Origin: Mycobacterium pseudokansasii
Lineage (GTDB): Bacteria > Actinomycetota > Actinomycetes > Mycobacteriales > Mycobacteriaceae
Assembly (NCBI RefSeq): GCF_900566075.1
Contig: NZ_UPHU01000001.1
Span: forward strand, 3,844,325 to 3,908,324
Direction of reading: 5' to 3'
Length of the DNA stretch: 64,000 nt
Shown in pieces: positions 46,098-55,273 of this stretch (positions are counted from its first letter, which is position 1; every line of letters starts with the position of its first letter). The translations under genes were made by a program, and so were the position numbers. The notes under the pieces are model-generated. The model had not been told where the DNA came from, made no database searches, and saw only the letters and a program-made list of their open reading frames with translations.

Positions 46098-46928
46098 ATG
46101 GGCAGTGAATCGGATGGCTTCAAAAGACGATATGGGCCGTGGGCGCTCATTGCCGGCGCGTCGGTAGGGCTGGGTGCGGCTTTTGCCGCTGAGCTGGCAC
46201 AAAGAGGCTTGAACCTGGTGTTGATTGCACGCAGGTCCGGTCCACTGGAGTCGCGGTCCACCGAACTCGAAGACAAATACGGTGTATCGGTGCAGACCAT
46301 TTCGATGGATCTGGCCGCCCCGGACATGATGGAAACGATTATCAGAGAGACAAACCATCTCGACATCGGATTACTGGTATACGACACCGCTTACATGCTG
46401 ATCGGTCCTTTCCTCGGCCATTCTGTCGAGAGTCATCTGCGGGCTATTGACGTAAATTGCCGCGGTCCGCTGATGCTGGCACATCACTTCGGACAGCAGA
46501 TGAGCGCGCGGAAGCGAGGCGGGATCATATTGATGACGTCGCTTTCCGGCATGCAGGGCGCTCCCTGGCTGGCGAGTTACGGTGCCACCAAAGCCTTCAA
46601 CATCGTTCTGGCCGAGGGATTGTGGTACGAACTGAAGCCGCACGGGGTCGACGTCATGGCCTGTTGCGCGGGCGCCATCGAGACACCTAACTACACCTCC
46701 AGCAACCCGGCGAGTCTGAGATTTTTCGCTCCTAAGCCGTTGACGGTGGACAAGGTCGCCCACGACGCCATCACTGCTCTGGGCAGTAGTCCGCTGCTCA
46801 TTCCCGGAGGCGCCTACCGCGCCTCGCAGACGTTGTTGGAGCGGTTCGCATCGCGGAAACGTCGGATAAGCATCATGGGGAATTCCACCGAGAAGATGTA
46901 TGGCGACAGGCGGGTGACGCTGAACTAA
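46098..46928 (+). CDS. Classical short-chain dehydrogenase
   Basis: 276 residues. Cofactor motif AGASVGLGAAFA (TGxxxGxG variant), active-site Ser in TSLSGMQG, and YxxxK as YGATKAF. Uses NAD(P)H for ketone or alcohol conversion; substrate unknown. ATG 46098 is favoured over GTG 46095 because GAGGGAG is properly spaced. The EthD-like gene starts five bases after its stop, so the two are one operon. AT-richer codons than the window average. Confidence 0.88.
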   Translation: MGSESDGFKRRYGPWALIAGASVGLGAAFAAELAQRGLNLVLIARRSGPLESRSTELEDKYGVSVQTISMDLAAPDMMETIIRETNHLDIGLLVYDTAYMLIGPFLGHSVESHLRAIDVNCRGPLMLAHHFGQQMSARKRGGIILMTSLSGMQGAPWLASYGATKAFNIVLAEGLWYELKPHGVDVMACCAGAIETPNYTSSNPASLRFFAPKPLTVDKVAHDAITALGSSPLLIPGGAYRASQTLLERFASRKRRISIMGNSTEKMYGDRRVTLN

Positions 46929-46933
46929 CGGCT

Positions 46934-47653
46934 ATGGACAAATTGGTGTACATACTCTGGGACTCGGACCGCCAGCGTCGTAGTCACCGCCAGCAAAATT
47001 TGCTGACCGCCGTCGCGCCCAAACTGCTGCAGACCGGAGCTCTCAAGCTCAGCATGTATATCGTTGACCAGGATGCGAACATACGGTCACCCGCACCCTT
47101 TTACGCTGGAGAGCGGATGTGTGCTGAGGTTGCCATCTGGCTGGACGATGCCGGCGAACATGCATCGTTCGATGAGATCTTCCGAAAAGCAGGCTTCCGG
47201 TTCGCCGGTTATCTGGTTGACGAGTCGATGTACACCGAATACGGCGGTAATCGCCATTCTGCTCCGAGAAATTGGCCGGACGGCAAACGTTCCCCCGGCA
47301 TTGTCGCAGTGACTTTGATGGAACGGCCCAAGCGACTTTCCCGCGCGGAATGGATTCGGCGCTGGCACGGAACGCAGTCGCCGGTCTCCGAAGCAATGCA
47401 GCCCAGAGCCCGCTATGTGCGCAACCTGGTGATCAGGGCGGTTACACCGGATGCGCCGAGCTACGAGGGCATTGTTGAGGAAGCATGGCCGTCAACCAGG
47501 CACGTCACCAACTACTTCCTCTTCTACGGAGCCGGCAGGAACCCGTTCAAACTGGTGTTGAATATCATCAAGATGTTGCGCAGCGTGACTTCATTCTTGG
47601 ATTTGCACCGCATCCGCACCACGATGACAAGCGAGTACATACTGAAGAGCTGA
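46934..47653 (+). CDS. EthD-like (dimeric alpha/beta barrel) protein
   Basis: 239 residues. The second half shows the EthD pattern AVTLMERPKRLSRAEWIRRWHGTQSPV..MQPRARYVRNLVIRAVT, with the conserved WHGTQ segment; the first half looks like a weaker repeat of the same barrel (LVYILWDS...LKLSMYIVDQD). EthD-type proteins accompany oxidative or cyclisation pathways and some are cyclases or lyases. Coupled to the preceding SDR. Function unknown; a polyketide-cyclase-like or xenobiotic role is only a guess. Confidence 0.7.
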   Translation: MDKLVYILWDSDRQRRSHRQQNLLTAVAPKLLQTGALKLSMYIVDQDANIRSPAPFYAGERMCAEVAIWLDDAGEHASFDEIFRKAGFRFAGYLVDESMYTEYGGNRHSAPRNWPDGKRSPGIVAVTLMERPKRLSRAEWIRRWHGTQSPVSEAMQPRARYVRNLVIRAVTPDAPSYEGIVEEAWPSTRHVTNYFLFYGAGRNPFKLVLNIIKMLRSVTSFLDLHRIRTTMTSEYILKS

Positions 47654-47740
47654 GTCACGCCGCATTCACCTGGGCGTAGGGACTTCGGCCCGCCTTCTTG
47701 AAGAAGCAGGTGTTGATTCCGAAATTACCTACCGCGACCC

Positions 47741-48451
47741 CTAATCTGGATCCGATACGCAGGTAGTCCGGAGGCACTTGCATGACCCGCAAAATCTCGT
47801 GGTGAGATCGCACCTGGTTTGCGGTCGAATTCGTACGCCCTCATTGGTTATGGTCGCGGCCCATGCTGTTATGATCCCCGGCAACGACGAAGCCTCAACC
47901 GTTGTGACACTCAGGTCATCGGCGGAGCGTTCGAAATAGACCAAACCCGCTTCTTTGACTTCGAGACTTCGAGGCAATACGGTGAGACCGATGACGTCGT
48001 GAAGACCGTATGATTCAAGTAGCTGCCCCACCGCGCTGAGAAAATCGGGATTCTGGCTGAGTTTTTGGGCGGATGAAACCGCTACGGGATCGGTGCAATA
48101 CTCCAATGGATGGAATTGCGCCGTTTCGGGTTGCCACTTCCACCGAACCGCAACTGCCTCAGGGATCACGGCTTCGGGCCGTGCCACGAGTGCGGGACGA
48201 CCGTCATCCAGCACCGCTGGCCTCTCGACAATTGCCGTGTCACCGCTGACCGGGAAATGACTGTGCAGCAGTAGCGGGCCGGCTATCTCATCGAGCCCAA
48301 CTTTATAGAGCTCGGCCTCAACCAATATCTCAGCGAAATCGTCCAGGAAGTTGTCAAACTCTGTTCGTGATTGCCGCTCTTTGTCGGCGTCCTCGACGTT
48401 CGGAAGCGCATTGTAGATTTCAGCATGTCCGGGCATAAGCATGCTAGTCAT
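47741..48451 (-). CDS. Conserved-looking hypothetical protein
   Basis: 236 residues from ATG 48451, which has GGAG at suitable distance. No signal peptide or membrane helix. Readable features: acidic helical N-terminal part (NVEDADKERQSRTEFDNFLDDFAEILVEAE), a middle with HSHFPVSGDTAIVERP, and a C-terminal stretch rich in cysteine (TRFCGSCKCLRTTC) that could bind a metal. No family recognised. Codon composition supports a real gene at least through IITAWAATITNEG. Convergent with the EthD-like gene. Confidence 0.55.
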   Translation of the reverse strand: MTSMLMPGHAEIYNALPNVEDADKERQSRTEFDNFLDDFAEILVEAELYKVGLDEIAGPLLLHSHFPVSGDTAIVERPAVLDDGRPALVARPEAVIPEAVAVRWKWQPETAQFHPLEYCTDPVAVSSAQKLSQNPDFLSAVGQLLESYGLHDVIGLTVLPRSLEVKEAGLVYFERSADDLSVTTVEASSLPGIITAWAATITNEGVRIRPQTRCDLTTRFCGSCKCLRTTCVSDPD

Positions 48452-48901
48452 ATTCGGCGCACTCCATTTCACTTGGTTATATTGTTTTGTGAGCCACACT
48501 TTGACTGCGCCCGTGCACTGCTTCGGCGCAGCAAGTGAATCCTCAATCCGGAGGCGAAGTGGCCGCATCAGCGCACCCAGTGGCGAGTGCTCGTCGCCCA
48601 CTCGTCATCGCCTCATCTGTATTGGCGACCACCCTCCGAGTCATCTTCTGAGGAGCAACTTCGAAGGTTTCATTCGAGGCTCCTCGCAGTGCAGTGCTTT
48701 GTCGATGGGCCATCTGGCCGCACGCAAAGCGTGACATCGTGTTCCGCGACGCGAGCGCCGCATTGAGCAGAAAACGTGGACACCTGGATGCGCGAACTCG
48801 GTCGCCGGCACCGGTCGACGCAAGGACTTCGGACTCTACTGGCGATCGAGCACGCAGTGGTCGAATCAAGCAGATGACGCCCGAAATTCCGTGAGGCCAT
48901 G
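48452..48901. other. Divergent intergenic region upstream of the four-domain fusion gene
   Basis: About 450 bases with no supportable gene on either strand. It must contain the promoters of the hypothetical gene and the fusion gene. No clear operator palindrome or RNA fold was found by eye. Confidence 0.45.
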
Positions 48902-51900
48902 ATGAACCCCAGCTATCTGATGGCGCTCGATGCCGGCGGCAGCGGCGGGCATTGTCTGCTCGTTGACATCGCAGGCGGCGCGTTTACCCGCATCTTCCGG
49001 TCATGGACCCACCCGGCGGCGCCCGAAACCGGCGGACTGGGCACCGATCTCGACTTAGACCTGATCTGGGCAACCCTCGCCGAGGCCGCCCGCGCGGCGC
49101 TGGACAAGGCGGGCGCAACGCCGGATCAGGTGTTGGGTGTGGCGGCGACAAGCATGCGGCACACCACGTTGGTACTCGACGAAGACGGCAACGCCTTGTT
49201 GGCCACGCCCAACCGCGACGCACGCGCGGCCGGCGAGGCGTTTCAGCTGGCGAGCGAGTACGGCAGCGCGCTTTATGTCCGCACCGGGCAATGGCCGAGC
49301 CCGCTTGCCACCGCGGCGCGACTGCGCTGGTTGGCAAAGACGAATCCGGACGCGTGGGCGCGCGCCACGATGGTGCTCACGCTCAGCGATTGGATCGCCT
49401 ACCGGCTGTGCGGCGAGTCCGGCAGCGAGCCGTCGCAATCCAGCCCCACCCTGTTGTTCGACGTGGCGCAACGTGATTGGTCGGTCGACCTTGCCGACGA
49501 ATTGAGCATTCCGCGTCGCCTGCTACCGCCGTTGCGCCCCGCGGGTACCCGGCTAGGCACAGTCACGCCCACGGCGGCGGAGTTGTTCGGGCTACGCGCC
49601 GGGACTCCGGTCGCGGTCGCCGGCGCCGATACCCAGTGCGCCATGCTGGGCGTCGGCGCGGTAGCGCCGGGACAGGTGGGGGCGATTGGTGGCACCACGG
49701 TTCCCGTCCAGCTGGTGCTCGACCGACCGGTTGTCGATCCCGACGAGCGGCTGTGGACCGGTTGCCACGTGCTGGCGGACCGCTGGGTGTTGGAGAGCAA
49801 CGCCGGAGCGATGGGTGAAGCGCTCGACTGGTTCGCACGCATCCTGCACCCGGACGCCGAGCATCCGGTGGCCCACTTCCTAGCCGAAGCGGGGTTGTCT
49901 GAGCCGGGTGCGGCCGGCATTCTGTCCACCCTTGGCACCGGCGTGATGAACGCGCGGGAATTGCGGCTGCCCACCGGCACTATCACGCTGTCGCACCTCA
50001 GCACCGCCCATGATCCGCAACGGCGGCGCCACCTGGAGCGTGCCGTGGTCGACGGCATGGCGTATGCGGTGCGCGCCAACCTCGAGCAGTTCCGTGACGT
50101 CGCGGCAACACACACCAGCCCCTCCGCGTTCAGCCTCGCCGGCGGCATGTCGCGCAGCGCGGTATTCGCGCAGGTACTCAGCGACGTCCTCGGCATGCCC
50201 GTCGAAGTGGGCGCCACACCGGAATCCACCGCGCTCGGCGCGGCGCTGTGCGCCGGCGTCGCCGTCGGAGTCTTCGCCGATCTGGTCGAAGGCGCCCAGC
50301 GATTCCACGGCCAGGCCCGCACGGTGCTGCCGGACGGCGAGCGGACACGCGCCTACCACCAGCTCTACGGCGGCTGGCAACAGCTGCGGGCCGCGGGAGC
50401 CGACGCCGAAACGCTTGCGTCGCAACTGATCCTGCCGTCGGCGCTCAAGGCGATGAGCGCTACGGCTGCGCGGTCGCGACCGGCGCTGCGGCCGCGCATC
50501 ATGGTCACCGCGGACATGGACGACGACGGACTGGCGGCGCTGCGCGCGCTCGGCGACACCGAATACGCGAGCTTTCGCACCGCAATGCGGCTGCTGACCG
50601 GGCCGAGCCTGGTCGAGGCGCTGGCCGGGGTGCACGTGTTCATCACCGAAGTGGACGTGGTGGACGCCGATGCGATCCGGCAACTGCCCGATCTGAGGGT
50701 CGTGGCCGCGTGCCGGGGCAACGCGGTCAACGTCGACCTCGTGGCGTGCACCGCGTTCGAGATTCCAGTCCTCTACGCCCCGGGACGCAACGCCGACGCC
50801 GTCGCCGACCTCACCGTCGCGTTCCTGCTGATGCTGGCCCGCCGGCTGCCCACGGCGTCGGCGTTCCTTCATCAGCCGGGGGTCGCCGCCGGCGACATGG
50901 GCCGGATGGGTCAGGCGTTCACCAGCCTGCAAGGTCACGAACTGTGGCACAAGACAATCGGTCTGGTCGGCTTCGGCGCGGTGGGCCGTGCTGTCACCCG
51001 ACGCCTGCGCGCCTTCGACGCCCACGTCCTGGTGTTCGACCCGTATGTCGATGCCGAGCAGATCGTGCTGGCCGATGCCGGGCCGGCGACGTTGAATGAG
51101 CTGCTGGACAGCAGCGACTTCGTCAGCCTGCACGCCGCGGTGAGCGAACAGTCACGCGGAATGATCGGCGCCGCAGCACTGGCCCGCATGCGGCCGGGCG
51201 CTTGCCTGGTCAACACGGCGCGCGCGGCGCTCGTCGACGAGGCTGCCCTGGCCGACGCGCTGCGCAACGGACACCTCGGCGGCGCCGCGCTCGACGTCTT
51301 CAGCGTCGAGCCCCCGGGGTCGGATCACCCGCTGCTGGCCCTCGACAATGTGATCGCGACGCCGCACGTCGGCGGCAACACCATCGACGTGGCGGCGCAC
51401 CAAGGGCGGATGATCGGCGCAGACCTGCGCCGACTGCTCGTCGGCGAGGCGCCGCTGCACGTCCTCAACCCCGAAACCCTGCGTAGCTTCGACTGGACCG
51501 CACCGCGCCCGACACCGGAACCCGGAGTCCTCGAACAGTTGGCCCGCCAACCCGGGCCCGCGGTGTCGGACCTGCAGCTCGACCGGGGCGCGGCCGCTGC
51601 GCAGCCTGAACCAGCGCCCCCCGCAACGACATTGGCGCCGGGCGCCGAGGTGCCGCCCGAAATGCGCGACGGCATGCGGCGCATCCTGAAAGGCTTTGTC
51701 GACCGGATCACCCACGATGAGGCGCTAAGCGCTTTTGCCGCAGGCAAATCCGTCACGCTGCACTTCACGCTCACCGACCTGGAGCTGGCGTTCTTCCTGC
51801 AACTACAGGGCGGCGCGATCACCGCCGACCTCGGCGATCCCGCTACGCCCGCCGACGTCGAATTACGCATGCGCGCCGAGATCCTCGACGGGATGTTCAC

Positions 51901-52759
51901 CGGGCGCGTCAATCCCATGCAAGCGGCTATGGGCGGGCGACTCTCGTTCAGCGGCGACACAGCCAAGGCGATGACGTTGCAGAACATGCAGGACGATCTG
52001 GCCCGGCTCTACCAGGAGGCCCGCGAGGAAGCCGGTGATCCGGGCGATCTGGCCACCATCCCCGACGCCACCGCAGCCGTGCCGTCCGCCGCACCCGCCA
52101 CCGCATTGCCGACACCAACCGGATCCGCGGGAGATCTCCGGGACACCCTGCTGCAGACCGTGCACGAGCTCTACACCGCCGAACTCATCACCGCCACCGG
52201 CGGTAACGTCAGCGTGCGCATCCCTGGAACCGACCAGCTGTGGATCACGCCCAGCCAAATGTTCAAGGGGGACCTGCGGCCCGAAATCCTGGTGCGCCTG
52301 GACCTAGACGGGCACGTGCTTGATCCCGGCGCTCCCTCACCGTCGAGCGAACGAATGATGCACTGCCTGGTGTACCGTGCCCGTCCCGACGCGCAGGCGG
52401 TGGTGCATGCCCACGCACCGCACGCCACCATGCTTGTCAATACCGGGCTGCCGTTTCTGCCGGTGTCGACCGAGGCGGCGTTCTTCGGTGACATCCCGCG
52501 GGTGCCGTTCATCATGCCGGGAACCGACGAGCTGGCACATGCCGTGGCCGAGGCCATCCGGGACGGCTGGGCGGTGCTCATGCAGAACCACGGGATACTG
52601 GTCGCCGGCCGCAGTCTGCGCCGCGCCGCCGACATGGTCGAGATCATCGACCGCTCGGCCGAGATCATCCTGGGTTGCTACGCCGTCGGCAAGGAGCCGA
52701 CCACGCTGCCCGGCGACGTGGTCGAAATGCTGCAGAAGATGGGCGATTTGATGGCGTGA
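48902..52759 (+). CDS. Four-domain fusion: FGGY sugar kinase / D-2-hydroxyacid dehydrogenase / SCP2 / class II aldolase
   Basis: A single 1285-residue frame. Residues about 1-520: FGGY carbohydrate kinase, nearest in style to autoinducer-2 kinase/xylulokinase (LMALDAGGSGG; catalytic-base region AGADTQCAMLG, Asp243). About 530-865: D-isomer 2-hydroxyacid dehydrogenase with NAD motif GFGAVG at 690 and catalytic Arg774, Glu803, His822. About 920-1045: SCP2 sterol-carrier fold (FTLTDLELAFFLQLQGG). About 1075-1285: class II aldolase with Glu1150, zinc ligands His1169, His1171, His1230, spaced as in fuculose-phosphate aldolase. Ala/Pro-rich linkers separate the last domains. ATG 48902 suits the GAGG site better than ATG 48899. 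Together these would phosphorylate, oxidise or reduce, and cleave one small carbohydrate or acid sugar; the aldehyde dehydrogenase next door could take the product. Confidence 0.93.
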   Translation: MNPSYLMALDAGGSGGHCLLVDIAGGAFTRIFRSWTHPAAPETGGLGTDLDLDLIWATLAEAARAALDKAGATPDQVLGVAATSMRHTTLVLDEDGNALLATPNRDARAAGEAFQLASEYGSALYVRTGQWPSPLATAARLRWLAKTNPDAWARATMVLTLSDWIAYRLCGESGSEPSQSSPTLLFDVAQRDWSVDLADELSIPRRLLPPLRPAGTRLGTVTPTAAELFGLRAGTPVAVAGADTQCAMLGVGAVAPGQVGAIGGTTVPVQLVLDRPVVDPDERLWTGCHVLADRWVLESNAGAMGEALDWFARILHPDAEHPVAHFLAEAGLSEPGAAGILSTLGTGVMNARELRLPTGTITLSHLSTAHDPQRRRHLERAVVDGMAYAVRANLEQFRDVAATHTSPSAFSLAGGMSRSAVFAQVLSDVLGMPVEVGATPESTALGAALCAGVAVGVFADLVEGAQRFHGQARTVLPDGERTRAYHQLYGGWQQLRAAGADAETLASQLILPSALKAMSATAARSRPALRPRIMVTADMDDDGLAALRALGDTEYASFRTAMRLLTGPSLVEALAGVHVFITEVDVVDADAIRQLPDLRVVAACRGNAVNVDLVACTAFEIPVLYAPGRNADAVADLTVAFLLMLARRLPTASAFLHQPGVAAGDMGRMGQAFTSLQGHELWHKTIGLVGFGAVGRAVTRRLRAFDAHVLVFDPYVDAEQIVLADAGPATLNELLDSSDFVSLHAAVSEQSRGMIGAAALARMRPGACLVNTARAALVDEAALADALRNGHLGGAALDVFSVEPPGSDHPLLALDNVIATPHVGGNTIDVAAHQGRMIGADLRRLLVGEAPLHVLNPETLRSFDWTAPRPTPEPGVLEQLARQPGPAVSDLQLDRGAAAAQPEPAPPATTLAPGAEVPPEMRDGMRRILKGFVDRITHDEALSAFAAGKSVTLHFTLTDLELAFFLQLQGGAITADLGDPATPADVELRMRAEILDGMFTGRVNPMQAAMGGRLSFSGDTAKAMTLQNMQDDLARLYQEAREEAGDPGDLATIPDATAAVPSAAPATALPTPTGSAGDLRDTLLQTVHELYTAELITATGGNVSVRIPGTDQLWITPSQMFKGDLRPEILVRLDLDGHVLDPGAPSPSSERMMHCLVYRARPDAQAVVHAHAPHATMLVNTGLPFLPVSTEAAFFGDIPRVPFIMPGTDELAHAVAEAIRDGWAVLMQNHGILVAGRSLRRAADMVEIIDRSAEIILGCYAVGKEPTTLPGDVVEMLQKMGDLMA

Positions 52760-52946
52760 AGTCCGGGCCGATGTGGCTCGTCGCACCCGCACCGACGTCA
52801 GCCCAGCTACCGCATCCAGTTCGAGGCTCGATGTCAGGACCTTTGACCCCTTTCGACCGCGTGGCGAACGGCGCACGCTACAGGCAGCGATGCGGAAAGC
52901 CGCCGAGGCGGCGCGCACCGTCGCCACAGCAAGATAGGACGGCCCC

Positions 52947-54668
52947 ATGACCACACAAGCATCACTCGATACGACAACACTCGACACGGCGCTTGACGCT
53001 CTGCACGCTAATGCGGCCAGCTGGGTCGCCCTGTCCCTCGAAGCCAAGGTGGCACTGCTGGGAGCGTTGCCGCGCAAGATCCTCAATTTCGCCCCGGAGA
53101 TGGTGGCCGCGGCCGACAGGGCGAAAGGCATCGCCTCGACCTCCAGTTGGGTCGCCGAAGACTGGCTGACCGGTGTATGGGCCTTCATCCAGGGCGTCAA
53201 CTCGCACGCCCTGGTGCTCAGGCGGATACTTGCCGGGCAGGAGCCGATCAAGGCCGACGCGGTGCACACCAGGCCCGACGGACAGGTCGTCGTCGACGTC
53301 TTCCCGGTCACCGTCTACGACCGGTTGCTGCTCAACGGCTACAAGGCGCAGGTCTGGATCGAGCCGGGCGTCAGTGCTGAGCAAACGCGCAAGGACGCCG
53401 CCCGCATGTACCGCGGTGCCGGCTACGACCACCCGGGCGTCGCATCGGTCCTCGGCGCCGGCAACGTGGGAACCATTACGACGCTCGACATCCTCGACCA
53501 GTTGTTCGCCCAGGGGAACGTCTGCGTCGTGAAGATGAACCCCGTCAACGACTACCTCGGCCCGTTCTACGAGAAGATCTTCAATGACTTCGTCTCGCGT
53601 GGCTGGCTGCGCTTCGTCTATGGCGGCGCCGACGTCGGCAGCTACCTGGCTCATCATCCGAAGGTCGACTCCATTCACATGACCGGTTCGGCGGCAACCT
53701 ACGACGCGATCGTGTGGGGCAGCGATGCCGAGGCGGCGACTCGTAAGGCCAACAACACCCCGTTACTGGACAAGCCGATCTCGGCCGAGCTTGGCGGACT
53801 CAGCCCGGTGATCGTCGTCCCGGGCGACTGGAGCGACGCCGACCTCAGGTTCCAGGCCGAACACATCGCATCCAGCAAGCTCAACAACGCCGGCCACAAC
53901 TGCATCGCGACCCAGGTCATGCTCGTTTCGGAAGATTGGGAGCTGACCGACCAGCTCATCGCCGAAATTCGCGCCGTCATGCGTGAGGTCGAGCCTCGCC
54001 GCACGTACTACCCCCGCTCGCAAGAGAAGACCGAGCAGGCGTGCGAGGGGATGCGCGGCGCGGAGGTCCTCAGCGGCGACAAGAGCCGGGTGCTCATCTC
54101 CGATGTCGACCCGCACAGCGGTGCCAGCATCCTGCGTGACGAGGTGTTCGCCGGCGCCCTGGGAATCGTGCGGCTTCCCGGCAAGACGGCGCGCGAATTC
54201 ATGTGCAACGCCGTCGATTTCGCCAACGACATTCTGCCGGGCACCCTAGGCGCGACGATCATCATTGACCCCAAGACGCGAAAGACGAACGCAGCGGCCT
54301 TCGATGACGCGATTTCCGGCCTGCGCTACGGCGACATCGGGGTCAACGTGTGGTCGGCGATGAATTTCTTGCTGGGATACACGCCCTGGGGTGCGTTCCC
54401 CGGGCACACTCCGCAAGACATCGGCAGCGGCACCGGGGTGGTGCACAACGCCTTCTTGCTGCAGCACCCGCAGAAGGCCATCGCCGAGATCCCATTCCGG
54501 CCGTCACCGCGCGCCATCCTCGGAGGCGAGTTGACGATATCGCCCAAGCCCGTCTTTTTCGTGACCAACAAGACCGCGGAGACGACGATCCGTCGACTGG
54601 TCAAATTCCTGGTGGACGGCAAGCCCACCGCGCTGCCCGGGATCTTTGCGTCGGCTTTGGGGGGATGA
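52947..54668 (+). CDS. NAD(P)-dependent aldehyde dehydrogenase
   Basis: 573 residues, longer than typical 480-500-residue ALDHs. Active-site Cys319 in NNAGHNCIATQV and general base Glu281 in SAELGGLSPVIV; VLGAGNVGTITTLDILDQLF and MTGSAATYDAIVWG mark the cofactor domain. It oxidises an aldehyde to the acid. The C-terminal extension (FFVTNKTAETTIRRLVKFLVDG) is unusual. It follows the four-domain fusion in the same orientation after about 190 bases and probably acts on the aldehyde released by its aldolase domain (inference). Confidence 0.92.
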   Translation: MTTQASLDTTTLDTALDALHANAASWVALSLEAKVALLGALPRKILNFAPEMVAAADRAKGIASTSSWVAEDWLTGVWAFIQGVNSHALVLRRILAGQEPIKADAVHTRPDGQVVVDVFPVTVYDRLLLNGYKAQVWIEPGVSAEQTRKDAARMYRGAGYDHPGVASVLGAGNVGTITTLDILDQLFAQGNVCVVKMNPVNDYLGPFYEKIFNDFVSRGWLRFVYGGADVGSYLAHHPKVDSIHMTGSAATYDAIVWGSDAEAATRKANNTPLLDKPISAELGGLSPVIVVPGDWSDADLRFQAEHIASSKLNNAGHNCIATQVMLVSEDWELTDQLIAEIRAVMREVEPRRTYYPRSQEKTEQACEGMRGAEVLSGDKSRVLISDVDPHSGASILRDEVFAGALGIVRLPGKTAREFMCNAVDFANDILPGTLGATIIIDPKTRKTNAAAFDDAISGLRYGDIGVNVWSAMNFLLGYTPWGAFPGHTPQDIGSGTGVVHNAFLLQHPQKAIAEIPFRPSPRAILGGELTISPKPVFFVTNKTAETTIRRLVKFLVDGKPTALPGIFASALGG

Positions 54669-55024
54669 CGGGCTTGCTCGGGCGACTCGCTCCTAGCGTC
54701 GTGGTCCGCTGACAGCCACAGCTGCTATCGCGCCGACCACGCCTTCCTCGGTGCTTACCGAACAGACGGAGGTCGCGTCCACGATTCGTGTCGGGAGCGG
54801 CGGGGCAAATACCTGTTGGCGCGGGTGCGTCGCAACTGAGGGAGCCTCAACTCAGTGCAGCCTGCGCAGCTGGCTATGCGAATTGCTCGGACTTGAGTCG
54901 TCAGTATCGGACTCGAATGCATTTGCCGGCAATAGTTTTGGAGTGCCGTTGATTGTGCGATCAGCAAACGCGGCGTAGGCTCCGTCCCACAGGGTGGGCA
55001 TCCTCAACGAGGAGCGGATCGACG
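54669..55024. other. Intergenic region between aldehyde dehydrogenase and excalibur gene
   Basis: About 355 bases. Short open frames here have no family pattern or coding character. AACGAGGAG near 55007-55015 is the ribosome site for the downstream secreted protein. Confidence 0.4.
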
Positions 55025-55273
55025 ATGGTTCGTGAATTGCTGGTATGCGTAGCAATCACCGCCGCGGCTTGGGGTATCGCCCTCGGCGCTGCCCCGGTCG
55101 CGCAGACCGAGCCTGCCGACGCGAATTGCACGGAGGTGAGCTCAACCGGCAGCTGCGTCTACAAGAACTGCACCGACGCGCACGCGCACGGCAGATGCAA
55201 CATCCCCAGCGACGATCCGGCCTACTGCCCGAGGCAGGACCGTGACAACGATGGCTTCGCCTGCGAGTGCTAA
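55025..55273 (+). CDS. Small secreted excalibur-domain protein, paralogue
   Basis: 82 residues. A signal peptide (LLVCVAITAAAWGIALGAAPVA, cleavage near 28) is followed by a Cys-rich domain: CTEVSSTGSCVYKNCTD..RCNIPSDDPAY and the excalibur end DRDNDGFACEC. The seven or so cysteines after the signal peptide suggest several disulfides. It shares NIPxxDPxY and DxDxxGxACE with the protein at 44552-44764 but has an extra Cys-rich segment. Probably a calcium-stabilised envelope protein. ATG 55025 is preceded by GAGGAG. Confidence 0.82.
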   Translation: MVRELLVCVAITAAAWGIALGAAPVAQTEPADANCTEVSSTGSCVYKNCTDAHAHGRCNIPSDDPAYCPRQDRDNDGFACEC

